From Hydractinia symbiolongicarpus (Eukaryota > Cnidaria > Hydrozoa > Anthoathecata > Hydractiniidae), in NCBI RefSeq assembly GCF_029227915.1, contig NC_079883.1, positions 62,001 to 126,000 on the forward strand: a stretch of DNA of 64,000 bases, given 5' to 3'. The notes under the pieces were generated by a model, which made no database searches, was not told where the DNA came from, and worked only from the letters and a program-made list of their open reading frames with translations. A program made the position numbers and the translations under genes. This document shows, piece after piece, positions 25,652 to 39,126 of this stretch. Position 1 is the stretch's first letter, and each line of letters begins with the position of its first letter.

Positions 25652-28600
25652 CGCCTATACGGGCCAAGCACGGGATTTACGGGAAATCGCGGGTTTTCGT
25701 TTGCTGGCGATTAAACTTCTTTCATTCAGCGTCTCATCAAAAATGAAAACATTTTTGAAAACTACAAGTCTCATGCGTTTTAGTGGTGAAAAAATAATTT
25801 AAAAAATCGTTTGGGAAATGAGTTTACTCACAGGGTACTTTCTTTGCATACATTCGACTATACGGGCCAAGCCCGGGATTTACGGGAAATCGCGGGTTTT
25901 CGTTTGCCGGCGATTAACATCTTTTATTCTGCGTCTTATCAAAAATGAAAACATTTTTGAAAACTACAAGTCTCATGCGTTTTAGTGGTGAAAAAATAAT
26001 TTAAAAAATCGTTCGGGAAATGAGTTTACTCCCTGGGTACTATCTTTGTATACTTTTGATTATACGGGCCGAGTCCAGGATTTACGGGAAATCGCGGGTT
26101 TTGGTTTGCCGGCGATTAAACATCTTTTATTCAGCGTCTTATCAAAAATGAAAACATTTTTGAAAACTACAAGTCTCATGCGTTTTAGTGGTGAAAAGAT
26201 AATTTAAAAAATCGTTCTGGAAATGAGTTTACTCCCTGGGTATCTTCTTTGTATACTTTTGACTATACGGGCCGAGTGCGGGATTTACGGGAATTCGCGG
26301 GTTTTCGTTTGCCGGCATTAAACTTCTTTTATTCAGCGTCTCATCAAAAATGAAAACATTTTTGAAAACTACAAGTCTCGTGCGTTTTAGTGGTGAAAAG
26401 ATAATTTAAAAAATCGTTCTTGAAATTAGTTTACTCGCAGGGTACTTTCTTTGTATACTTTTGACTATACGGGCCGAGTCCGGGATTTACGGGAAATCGC
26501 GGGTTTTCGTTTGCCGGCGATTAAACTTCTTTTATTCAGCGTCTCATCAAGAATGAAAACATTTTTGAAAACTACAAGTCTCGTGCGTTTTAGTGGTGAA
26601 AAGATAATTTAAAAAATCGTTCTGGAAATGAGTTTACTCGCAGGGTACTTTCTTTGTATACTTTTGACTATACGGGCCGAGTCCGGGATTTACGGGAAAT
26701 CGCGGGTTTTCGTTTGCCGGCAATTAAACTTCTTTTATTCAGCGTCTCATCAAAAATGAAAACATTTTTGAAAACTACGAGTCTCATACGTTTTAGTGGT
26801 GAAAAAATAATTTAAAAAATCGTTCGGGAAATGAGTTTACTCCCTGGGTATCTTCTTTGTATACTTTTGACTATACGGGCCGAGTCCGGGATTTACGGGA
26901 AATCGCGGGTTTTCGTTTGCCGGCGATTAAACTTCTTTTATTCCACGTCTAATCAAAAATGAAAACATTTTTGAAGACTACAAGTCTCATGCGTTTTAGT
27001 GGTGAAAAGATAATTTAAAAAATCGTTCTGGAAATGAGTGTACTCACAGGGTACTTTCTTTGTATATACTCGACTATACGGGCCAAGCACGGGATTTACG
27101 GGAAATCGCGGGTTTTCGTTTGCTGGCGATTAAACTTCTTTCATTCAGCGTCTCATCAAAAATGAAAACATTTTTGAAAACTACAAGTCTCATGCGTTTT
27201 AGTGGTGAAAAAATAATTTAAAAAATCGTTTGAGAAATGAGTTTACTCACAGGGTACTTTCTTTGCATACATTCGACTATACGGGCCAAGCCCGGGATTT
27301 ACGGGAAATCGCGGGTTTTCGTTTGCCGGCGATTAACATCTTTTATTCTGCGTCTTATCAAAAATGAAAACATTTTTGAAAACTACAAGTCTCATGCGTT
27401 TTAGTGGTGAAAAAATAATTTAAAAAATCGTTCGGGAAATGAGTTTACTCCCTGGGTACTTTCTTTGTATACTTTTGATTATACGGGCCGAGTCCAGGAT
27501 TTACGGGAAATCGCGGGTTTTGGTTTGCCGGCGATTAAACATCTTTTATTCAGCGTCTTATCAAAAATGAAAACATTTTTGAAAACTACAAGTCTCATGC
27601 GTTTTAGTGGTGAAAAGATAATTTAAAAAATCGTTCTGGAAATGAGTTTACTCCCTGGGTATCTTCTTTGTATACTTTTGACTATACGGGCCGAGTGCGG
27701 GATTTACGGGAATTCGCGGGTTTTCGTTTGCCGGCATTAAACTTCTTTTATTCAGCGTCTCATCAAAAATGAAAACATTTTTGAAAACTACAAGTCTCGT
27801 GCGTTTTAGTGGTGAAAAGATAATTTAAAAAATCGTTCTTGAAATTAGTTTACTCGCAGGGTACTTTCTTTGTATACTTTTGACTATACGGGCCGAGTCC
27901 GGGATTTACGGGAAATCGCGGGTTTTCGTTTGCCGGCGATTAAACTTCTTTTATTCAGCGTCTCATCAAGAATGAAAACATTTTTGAAAACTACAAGTCT
28001 CGTGCGTTTTAGTGGTGAAAAGATAATTTAAAAAATCGTTCTGGAAATGAGTTTACTCGCAGGGTACTTTCTTTGTATACTTTTGACTATACGGGCGGAG
28101 ACCGGGATTTACGGGAAATCGCGGGTTTTCGTTTGCCGGCGATTAAACATCTTTTATTCAGCGTCTCATCAAAAATGAAAACATTTTTAAAGACTACAAG
28201 TCTCATGCGTTTTAGTGGTGAAAAGATAATTTAAAAAATCGTTCTGGAAATGAGTTTACTCACAGGGTACTTTCTTTGTATATACTCGACTATACGGCCA
28301 AGCACGGGATTTACGGGAAATCGCGGGTTTTCGTTTGCCGGCGATTAAACCTCTTTCATTCAGCGTCTCATCAAAAATGAAAACATTTTTGAAAACTACA
28401 AGTCTCATGCGTTTTAGTGGTGAAAAAATAATTTAAAAAATCGTTCGGGAAATGAGTTTACTCACAGGGTACTTTCTTTGTATACATTCGACTATACGGG
28501 CCAAGCCCGGGATTTACGGGAAATCGCAGGTTTTCGTTTGCCGGCGATTAAACTTCTTTTATTTCGCGTCTCATCAAAAATGAAAACATTTTTGAAAACT

Positions 28601-31328
28601 ACAAGTCTCATGCGTTTTAGTGGTGGAAAGATAATTTAAAAAATCGTTCTGGAAATGAGTTTACTCACAGGGTAATTTCTTTGTTTATATCCGACTATAC
28701 GGGCCAAGCCCGGGATTTACGGGAAATCGCGGGTTTTCGTTTGCCGGCGATTAAACATCTTTTATTCAGCGTTTCATCAAAAATGAAAACATTTTTGAAA
28801 ACTACAAGTGTCATGCGTTTTAGTGGTGAAAAGGTAAATTAAAAAATCGTTCTGGAAATGAGTTTACTCCCTGGGTATTTTCTTTGTATACTTTTGACTA
28901 TACGGGCCGAGTCCGGGATTTACGGGAATTCGCGGGTTTTTGTTTGCCGGCGATTAAACTTCTTTTATTCAGCGTCTCATCAAAAATGAAAACATTTTTG
29001 AAAACTACAAGTCTCGTGCGTTTTAGTGGTGAAAAGATAATTTAAAAAATAGTTCTTGAAATGAGTTTACTCGCAGGGTACTTTCTTTGTATACTTTTGA
29101 CTATACGGGCCAAGCACGGGATTTACGGGAAGTCGCGGGTTTTCGTTTGCCGGCGATTAAACTTCTTTCATTCAGCGTCTCATCAAAAATGAAAACATTT
29201 TTGAAAACTACAAGTCTCATGCGTTTCAGTGGTGAAAAAATAATTTAAAAAATCGTTCGGGAAATGAGTTTACTCACAGGGTACTTTCTTTGCATACATT
29301 CGACTATACGGGCCAAGCCCGGGATTTACGGGAAATCGCGGGTTTTCGTTTGCCGGCGATTAACATCTTTTATTCTGCGTCTTATCAAAAATGAAAACAT
29401 TTTTGAAAACTACAAGTCTCGTGCGTTTTAGTGGTGAAAAGATAATTTAAAAAATCGTTCTTGAAATTAGTTTACTCGCAGGGTACTTTCTTTGTATACT
29501 TTTGACTATACGGGCCGAGTCCGGGATTTACGGGAAATCGCGGGTTTTCGTTTGCCGGCGATTAAACTTCTTTTATTCAGCGTCTCATCAAAAATGAAAA
29601 CATTTTTGAAAACTACAAGTCTCGTGCGTTTTAGTGGTGAAAAGATAATTTAAAAAATCGTTCTGGAAATGAGTTTACTCGCAGGGTACTTTCTTTGTAT
29701 ACTTTTGACTATACGGGCGGAGACCGGGATTTACGGGAAATCGCGGGTTTTCGTTTGCCGGCGATTAAACTTCTTTTATTCCACGTCTCATCAAAAATGA
29801 AAACATTTTTGAAGACTACAAGTCTCATGCGTTTTAGTGGTGAAAAGATAATTTAAAAAATCGTTCTGGAAATGAGTTTACTCACAGGGTACTTTCTTTG
29901 TATATACTCGACCATACGGCCAAGCACGGGATTTACGGGAAATCGCGGGTTTTCGTTTGCCGGCGATTAAACTTCTTTCATTCAGCGTCTCATCAAAAAT
30001 GAAAACATTTTTGAAAACTACAAGTCTCATGCGTTTTAGTGGTGAAAAAATAATTTAAAAAATCGTTCGGGAAATGAGTTTACTCACAGGGTACTTTCTT
30101 TGTATACATTCGACTATACGGGCCAAGCCCGGGATTTACGGGAAATCGCAGGTTTTCGTTTGCCGGCGATTAAACTTCTTTTATTTCGCGTCTCATCAAA
30201 AATGAAAACATTTTTAAAAACTACAAGTCTCATGCGTTTTAGTGGTGGAAAGATAATTTAAAAAATCGTTCTGGAAATGAGTTTACTCACAGGGTAATTT
30301 CTTTGTTTATATCCGACTATACGGGCCAAGCCCGGGATTTACGGGAAATCGCGGGTTTTCGTTTGCCGGCGATTAAACATCTTTTATTCAGCGTCTCATC
30401 AAAAATGAAAACATTTTTGAAAACTACAAGTGTCATGCGTTTTAGTGGTGAAAAGATAATTTAAAAAATCGTTCTGGAAATGAGTTTACTCCCTGGGTAT
30501 TTTCTTTGTATACTTTTGACTATACGGGCCAAGTCCGGGATTTACGGGAATTCGCGGGTTTTCGTTTGCCGGCGATTAAACTTCTTTTAATCAGCGTCTC
30601 ATCAAAAATGAAAACATTTTTGAAAACTACAAGTCTCGTGCGTTTTAGTGGTGAAAAGATAATTTAAAAAATCGTTCTTGAAATGAGTTTACTCGCAGGG
30701 TACTTTCTTTGTATACTTTTGACTATACGGGCCGAGTCCGGGATATACGGGAAATCGCGGGTTTTCGTTTGCCGGCGATTAAACTTCTTTTATTCAGCGT
30801 CTCATCAAAAATGAAAACATTTTTGAAAACTACAAGTCTCGTGCGTTTTAAGGGTGAAAAGATAATTAAAAAAATCGTTCTGAAAATGAGTTTACTCGCA
30901 GGGTACTTTCTTTGTATACTTTTGACTATACGGGCCGAGTCCGGGATTTACGGGAAATCGCGGGTTTTTGTTTGCCGGCGATTAAACTTCTTTTATTCAG
31001 CGTCTCATCAAAAATGAAAACATTTTTGAAAACTACGAGTCTCATACGTTTTAGTGGTGAAAAAATAATTTAAAAAATCGTTCGGGAAATGAGTTTACTC
31101 CCTGGGTATCTTCTTTGTATACTTTTGACTGTACGGGCCGAGTCCGGGATTTACGGGAAATCGCGGGTTTTCGTTTGCCGGCGATTAAACGTCTTTTATT
31201 CCGCGTGTAATCAAAAATGAAAACATTTTTGAAGACTGCAAGTCTCATGCGTTTTAGTGGTGAAAAGATAATTTAAAAAATCGTTCTGGAAATGAGTGTA
31301 CTCACAGGGTACTTTCTTTGTATATACT
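25652..31328 (+). repeat. Super-unit A2 (5,677 bp)
   Basis: It aligns to A1 at a shift of 4,661 bp over its first half (GGTTTG tags 21,442/26,103 and 22,861/27,522; ACGGGCGGAG 23,430/28,091) and to A3 at a shift of 5,677 bp (26,103/31,780; 27,522/33,199; 28,091/33,768; TGGAAAG 28,624/34,301; GAAGTCGCGGG about 29,131/34,808). It holds two copies of the GGTTTG-tagged 7-mer. Its final part contains a second TGGAAAG block at 30,246, the pair of alpha monomers with GGATATACGGG, and ends at CCGCGTGTAATC (31,201). Confidence 0.83.
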
Positions 31329-34300
31329 CGACTATACGGGCCAAGCACGGGATTTACGGGAAATCGCGGGTTTTCGTTTGCCGACGATTAAACTTCTTTC
31401 ATTCAGCGTCTCATCAAAAATGAAAACATTTTTGAAAACTACAAGTCTCATGCGTTTTAGTGGTGAAAAAATAATTTAAAAAATCGTTTGGGAAATGAGT
31501 TTACTCACAGGGTACTTTCTTTGCATACATTCGACTATACGGGCCAAGCCCGGGATTTACGGGAAATCGCGGGTTTTCGTTTGCCGGCGATTAACATCTT
31601 TTATTCTGCGTCTTATCAAAAATGAAAACATTTTTGAAAACTACAAGTCTCATGCGTTTTAGTGGTGAAAAAATAATTTAAAAAATCGTTCGGGAAATGA
31701 GTTTACTCCCTGGGTACTTTCTTTGTATACTTTTGACTATACGGGCCGAGTCCAGGATTTACGGGAAATCGCGGGTTTTGGTTTGCCGGCGATTAAACAT
31801 CTTTTATTCAGCGTCTTATCAAAAATGAAAACATTTTTGAAAACTACAAGTCTCATGCGTTTTAGTGGTGAAAAGATAATTTAAAAAATCGTTCTGGAAA
31901 TGAGTTTACTCCCTGGGTATCTTCTTTGTATACTTTTGACTATACGGGCCGAGTGCGGGATTTACGGGAATTCGCGGGTTTTCGTTTGCCGGCATTAAAC
32001 TTCTTTTATTCAGCGTCTCATCAAAAATGAAAACATTTTTGAAAACTACAAGTCTCGTGCGTTTTAGTGGTGAAAAGATAATTTAAAAAATCGTTCTTGA
32101 AATTAGTTTACTCGCAGGGTACTTTCTTTGTATACTTTTGACTATACGGGCCGAGTCCGGGATTTACGGGAAATCGCGGGTTTTCGTTTGCCGGCGATTA
32201 AACTTCTTTTATTCAGCGTCTTATCAAGAATGAAAACATTTTTGAAAACTACAAGTCTCGTGCGTTTTAGTGGTGAAAAGATAATTTAAAAAATCGTTCT
32301 GGAAATGAGTTTACTCGCAGGGTACTTTCTTTGTATACTTTTGACTATACGGGCGGAGACCGGGATTTACGGGAAATCGCGGGTTTTCGTTTGCCGGCGA
32401 TTAAACTTCTTTTATTCCGCGTCTCATCAAAAATGAAAACATTTTTAAAGACTACAAGTCTCATGCGTTTTAGTGGTGAAAAGATAATTTAAAAAATCGT
32501 TCTGGAAATGAGTTTACTCACAGGGTACTTTCTTTGTATATACTCGACTATACGGCCAAGCACGGGATTTACGGGAAATCGCGGGTTTTCGTTTGCCGGC
32601 GATTAAACTTCTTTCATTCAGCGTCTCATCAAAAATGAAAACATTTTTGAAAACTACAAGTCTCGTGCGTTTTAGTGGTGAAAAAATAATTTAAAAAATC
32701 GTTCGGGAAATGAGTTTACTCACAGGGTACTTTCTTTGTATACATTCGACTATACGGGCCAAGCCCGGGATTTACGGGAAATCGCAGGTTTTCGTTTGCC
32801 GGCGATTAAACTTCTTTTATTTCGCGTCTCATCAAAAATGAAAACATTTTTGAAAACTACAAGTCTCATGCGTTTTAGTGGTGGAAAGATAATTTAAAAA
32901 ATCGTTCTGGAAATGAGTTTACTCACAGGGTAATTTCTTTGTTTATATCCGACTATACGGGCCAAGCCCGGGATTTACGGGAAATCGCGGGTTTTCGTTT
33001 GCCGGCGATTAAACATCTTTTATTCAGCGTCTCATCAAAAATGAAAACATTTTTGAAAACTACAAGTCTCATGCGTTTTAGTGGTGAAAAAATAATTTAA
33101 AAAATCGTTCGGGAAATGAGTTTACTCACAGGGTACTTTCTTTGCATACATTCGACTATACGGGCCGAGTCCAGGATTTACGGGAAATCGCGGGTTTTGG
33201 TTTGCCGGCGATTAAACATCTTTTATTCAGCGTCTTATCAAAAATGAAAACATTTTTGAAAACTACAAGTCTCATGCGTTTTAGTGGTGAAAAGATAATT
33301 TAAAAAATCGTTCTGGAAATGAGTTTACTCCCTGGGTATCTTCTTTGTATACTTTTGACTATACGGGCCGAGTGCGGGATTTACGGGAATTCGCGGGTTT
33401 TCGTTTGCCGGCATTAAACTTCTTTTATTCAGCGTCTCATCAAAAATGAAAACATTTTTGAAAACTACAAGTCTCGTGCGTTTTAGTGGTGAAAAGATAA
33501 TTTAAAAAATCGTTCTTGAAATTAGTTTACTCGCAGGGTACTTTCTTTGTATACTTTTGACTATACGGGCCGAGTCCGGGATTTACGGGAAATCGCGGGT
33601 TTTCGTTTGCCGGCGATTAAACTTCTTTTATTCAGCGTCTCATCAAGAATGAAAACATTTTTGAAAACTACAAGTCTCGTGCGTTTTAGTGGTGAAAAGA
33701 TAATTTAAAAAATCGTTCTGGAAATGAGTTTACTCGCAGGGTACTTTCTTTGTATACTTTTGACTATACGGGCGGAGACCGGGATTTACGGGAAATCGCG
33801 GGTTTTCGTTTGCCGGCGATTAAACTTCTTTTATTCCGCGTCTCATCAAAAATGAAAACATTTTTAAAGACTACAAGTCTCATGCGTTTTAGTGGTGAAA
33901 AGATAATTTAAAAAATCGTTCTGGAAATGAGTTTACTCACAGGGTACTTTCTTTGTATATACTCGACTATACGGCCAAGCACGGGATTTACGGGAAATCG
34001 CGGGTTTTCGTTTGCCGGCGATTAAACTTCTTTCATTCAGCGTCTCATCAAAAATGAAAACATTTTTGAAAACTACAAGTCTCATGCGTTTTAGTGGTGA
34101 AAAAATAATTTAAAAAATCGTTCGGGAAATGAGTTTACTCACAGGGTACTTTCTTTGTATACATTCGACTATACGGGCCAAGCCCGGGATTTACGGGAAA
34201 TCGCAGGTTTTCGTTTGCCGGCGATTAAACTTCTTTTATTTCGCGTCTCATCAAAAATGAAAACATTTTTGAAAACTACAAGTCTCATGCGTTTTAGTGG

Positions 34301-37300
34301 TGGAAAGATAATTTAAAAAATCGTTCTGGAAATGAGTTTCCTCACAGGGTAATTTCTTTGTTTATATCCGACTATACGGGCCAAGCCCGGGATTTACGGG
34401 AAATCGCGGGTTTTCGTTTGCCGGCGATTAAACATCTTTTATTCAGCGTCTCATCAAAAATGAAAACATTTTTGAAAACTACAAGTGTCATGCGTTTTAG
34501 TGGTGAAAAGGTAATTTAAAAAATCGTTCTGGAAATGAGTTTACTCCCTGGGTATTTTCTTTGTATACTTTTGACTATACGGGCCGAGTCCGGGATTTAC
34601 GGGAATTCGCGGGTTTTTGTTTGCCGGCGATTAAACTTCTTTTATTCAGCGTCTCATCAAAAATGAAAACATTTTTGAAAACTACAAGTCTCGTGCGTTT
34701 TAGTGGTGAAAAGATAATTTAAAAAATAGTTCTTGAAATGAGTTTACTCGCAGGGTACTTTCTTTGTATACTTTTGACTATACGGGCCAAGCACGGGATT
34801 TACGGGAAGTCGCGGGTTTTCGTTTGCCGGCGATTAAACTTCTTTCATTCAGCGTCTCATCAAAAATGAAAACATTTTTGAAAACTACAAGTCTCATGCG
34901 TTTTAGTGGTGAAAAAATAATTTAAAAAATCGTTCGGGAAATGAGTTTACTCACAGGGTACTTTCTTTGCATACATTCGACTATACGGGCCAAGCCCGGG
35001 ATTTACGGGAAATCGCGGGTTTTCGTTTGCCGGCGATTAACATCTTTTATTCTGCGTCTTATCAAAAATGAAAACATTTTTGAAAACTACAAGTCTCATG
35101 CGTTTTAGTGGTGAAAAAATAATTTAAAAAATCGTTCGGGAAATGAGTTTACTCCCTGGGTACTTTCTTTGTATACTTTTGACTATACGGGCCGAGTCCA
35201 GGATTTACGGGAAATCGCGGGTTTTCGTTTGCCGGCGATTAAACATCTTTTATTCAGCGTCTTATCAAAAATGAAAACATTTTTGAAAACTACAAGTCTC
35301 ATGCGTTTTAGTGGTGAAAAGATAATTTAAAAAATCGTTCTGGAAATGAGTTTACTCCCTGGGTATCTTCTTTGTATACTTTTGACTATACGGGCCGAGT
35401 GCGGGATTTACGGGAATTCGCGGGTTTTCGTTTGCCGGCATTAAACTTCTTTTATTCAGCGTCTCATCAAAAATGAAAACATTTATGAAAACTACAAGTC
35501 TCGTGCGTTTTAGTGGTGAAAAGATAATTTAAAAAATCGTTCTTGAAATTAGTTTACTCGCAGGGTACTTTCTTTGTATACTTTTGACTATACGGGCCGA
35601 GTCCGGGATTTACGGGAAATCGCGGGTTTTCGTTTGCCGGCGATTAAACTTCTTTTATTCAGCGTCTCATCAAAAATGAAAACATTTTTGAAAACTACAA
35701 GTCTCGTGCGTTTTAGTGGTGAAAAGATAATTTAAAAAATCGTTCTGGAAATGAGTTTACTCGCAGGGTACTTTCTTTGTATACTTTTGACTATACGGGC
35801 GGAGACCGGGATTTACGGGAAATCGCGGGTTTTCGTTTGCCGGCGATTAAACTTCTTTTATTCCGCGTCTCATCAAAAATGAAAACATTTTTAAAGACTA
35901 CAAGTCTCATGCGTTTTAGTGGTGAAAAGATAATTTAAAAAATCGTTCTGGAAATGAGTTTACTCACAGGGTACTTTCTTTGTATATACTCGACTATACG
36001 GCCAAGCACGGGATTTACGGGAAATCGCGGGTTTTCGTTTGCCGGCGATTAAACTTCTTTCATTCAGCGTCTCATCAAAAATGAAAACATTTTTGAAAAC
36101 TACAAGTCTCATGCGTTTTAGTGGTGAAAAAATAATTTAAAAAATCGTTCGGGAAATGAGTTTACTCACAGGGTACTTTCTTTGTATACATTCGACTATA
36201 CGGGCCAAGCCCGGGATTTACGGGAAATCGCAGGTTTTCGTTTGCCGGCGATTAAACTTCTTTTATTTCGCGTCTCATCAAAAATGAAAACATTTTTAAA
36301 AACTACAAGTCTCATGCGTTTTAGTGGTGGAAAGATAATTTAAAAAATCGTTCTGGAAATGAGTTTACTCACAGGGTAATTTCTTTGTTTATATCCGACT
36401 ATACGGGCCAAGCCCGGGATTTACGGGAAATCGCGGGTTTTCGTTTGCCGGCGATTAAACATCTTTTATTCAGCGTCTCATCAAAAATGAAAACATTTTT
36501 GAAAACTACAAGTGTCATGCGTTTTAGTGGTGAAAAGATAATTTAAAAAATCGTTCTGGAAATGAGTTTACTCCCTGGGTATTTTCTTTGTATACTTTTG
36601 ACTATACGGGCCGAGTCCGGGATTTACGGGAATTCGCGGGTTTTCGTTTGCCGGCGATTAAACTTCTTTTAATCAGCGTCTCATCAAAAATGAAAACATT
36701 TTTGAAAACTACAAGTCTCGTGCGTTTTAGTGGTGAAAAGATAATTTAAAAAATCGTTCTTGAAATGAGTTTACTCGCAGGGTACTTTCTTTGTATACTT
36801 TTGACTATACGTGCCGAGTCCGGGATATACGGGAAATCGCGGGTTTTCGTTTGCCGGCGATTAAACTTCTTTTATTTAGCGTCTCATCAAAAATGAAAAC
36901 ATTTTTGAAAACTACAAGTCTCGTGCGTTTTAGTGGTGAAAAGATAATTAAAAAAATCGTTCTGAAAATGAGTTTACTCGCAGGGTACTTTCTTTGTATA
37001 CTTTTGACTATACGGGCCGAGTCCGGGATTTACGGGAAATCGCGGGTTTTCGTTTGCCGGCGATTAAACTTCTTTTATTCAGCGTCTCATCAAAAATGAA
37101 AACATTTTTGAAAACTACGAGTCTCATACGTTTTAGTGGTGAAAAAATAATTTAAAAAATCGTTCGGGAAATGAGTTTACTCCCTGGGTATCTTCTTTGT
37201 ATACTTTTGACTATACGGGCCGAGTCCGGGATTTACGGGAAATCGCGGGTTTTCGTTTGCCGGCGATTAAACTTCTTTTATTCCGCGTGTAATCAAAAAT

Positions 37301-37402
37301 GAAAACATTTTTGAAGACTACAAGTCTCATGCGTTTTAGTGGTGAAAAGATAATTTAAAAAATCGTTCTGGAAATGAGTGTACTCACAGGGTACTTTCTT
37401 TG
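31329..37402 (+). repeat. Super-unit A3 (about 6,074 bp)
   Basis: It follows A2 directly and repeats its order of variants. Up to about 35.07 kb the shift to A2 is 5,677 bp. From about 35.49 kb it is 6,082 bp (ACGGGCGGAG 29,713/35,795; TGGAAAG 30,246/36,328; CCGCGTGTAATC 31,201/37,283), so two monomers (405 bp) are extra in A3, or were lost from A2, at 35.07-35.49 kb. At 37,400 the sequence switches from the expected gamma segment to an alpha segment, ending the unit. Near identity over several kilobases implies recent amplification. Confidence 0.83.
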
Positions 37403-39126
37403 TATACTTTTGACTATACGGGCCGAGTCCAGGATTTACGGGAAATCGCGGGTTTTCGTTTGCCGGCGATTAAACATCTTTTATTCAGCGTCTTATCAAA
37501 AATGAAAACATTTTTGAAAACTACAAGTCTCATGCGTTTTAGTGGTGAAAAGATAATTTAAAAAATCGTTCTGGAAATGAGTTTACTCCCTGGGTATCTT
37601 CTTTGTATACTTTTGACTATACGGGCCGAGTCCGGGATTTACGGGAAATCGCGGGTTTTCGTTTGCCGGCGATTAAACTTCTTTTATTCCGCGTCTCATC
37701 AAAAATGAAAACATTTTTGAAGACTACAAGTCTCATGCGTTTTAGTGGTGAAAAGATAATTTAAAAAATCGTTCTGGAAATGAGTGTACTCACAGGGTAC
37801 TTTCTTTGTATATACTCGACTATACGGGCCAAGCACGGGATTTACGGGAAATCGCGGGTTTTCGTTTGCCGGCGATTAAACTTCTTCCATTCAGCGTCTC
37901 ATCAAAAATGAAAACATTTTTGAAAACTACAAGTCTCATGCGTTTTAGTGGTGAATAAATAATTTAAAAAATCGTTCGGGAAATGAGTTTACTCACAGAG
38001 TACTTTGTTTGCATACATTCGACTATACGGGCCAAACCCGGGATTTACGGGAAATCGCGGGTTTTCGTTTGCCGGCGATTAACATCTTTTATTCTGCGTC
38101 TTATCAAAAATGAAAACATTTTTGAAAACTACAAGTCTCATGCGTTTTAGTGGTGAAAAAATAATTTAAAAAATCGTTCGGGAAATGAGTTTACTCCCTG
38201 GGTACTTTCTTTGTATACTTTTGACTATACGGGCCGAGTCCAGGATTTACGGGAAATCGCGGGTTTTTGTTTGCCGGCGATTAAACATCTTTTATTCAGC
38301 GTCTTATCAAAAATGAAAACATTTTTGAAAACTACAAGTCTCATGCGTTTTAGTGGTGAAAAGATAATTTGAAAAATCGTTCTGGGAATGAGTTTACTCC
38401 CTGGGTATTTTCTTTGTATACTTTTGACTATACGGGCCGAGTTCGGGATTTACGGGAATTCGCGGGTTTTCGTTTGCCGGCGATTAAACTTCTTTCATTC
38501 AGCGTCTCATCAAAAATGAAAACATTTTTGAAAACTACAAGTCTCATGCGTTTTAGTGGTGAAAAAATAATTTAAAAAATCGTTCGGGAAGTGAGTTTAC
38601 TCACAGGGTACTTTCTTTGCATACATTCGACTATACGGGCCAAGCCCGGGATTTACAGGAAATCGCGGGTTTTCGTTTGCCGGCGATTAACATCTTTTAT
38701 TCTGCGTCTTATCAAAAAATTAAACATTTTTGAAAACTACAAGTCTCATGCGTTTTAGTGGTGAAAAAATAATTTAAAAAATCGTTCGGGAAATGCGTTT
38801 ACTCCCTGGGTACTTTCTTTGTATACTTTTGACTATACGGGCCGAGTCCAGGATTTACGGGAAATCGCGGGTTTTCGTTTGCCGGCGATTAAACATCTTT
38901 TATTCAGCGTCTTATCAAAAATGAAAACATTTTTGAAAACTACAAGTCTCATGCGTTTTAGTGGTGAAAAGATAATTTAAAAAATCGTTCTGGAAATGAG
39001 TTTACTCCCTGGGTATTTTCTTTGTATACTTTTGACTATATGGGCCGAGTTCGGGATTTACGGGAATTCGCGGGTTTTCGTTTGCCGGCGATTTAACTTC
39101 TTTTATTCAGCGTCCCATTAAAAATG
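37403..39126 (+). repeat. Transition segment between HOR domains
   Basis: About eight and a half monomers combining tags of both neighbours: the CCAGG alpha variant and GATTAACATCTTTTATTCTG monomers (38,082 and 38,686) of the A domain, and GAGTTCGGGATTTACGG of the next domain. The part from 38.68 kb matches the order of variants at 19.2 kb, upstream of the A domain. A 3-base replacement makes ATCAAAAAATTAAAC near 38,715. No other feature is seen. Confidence 0.72.
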
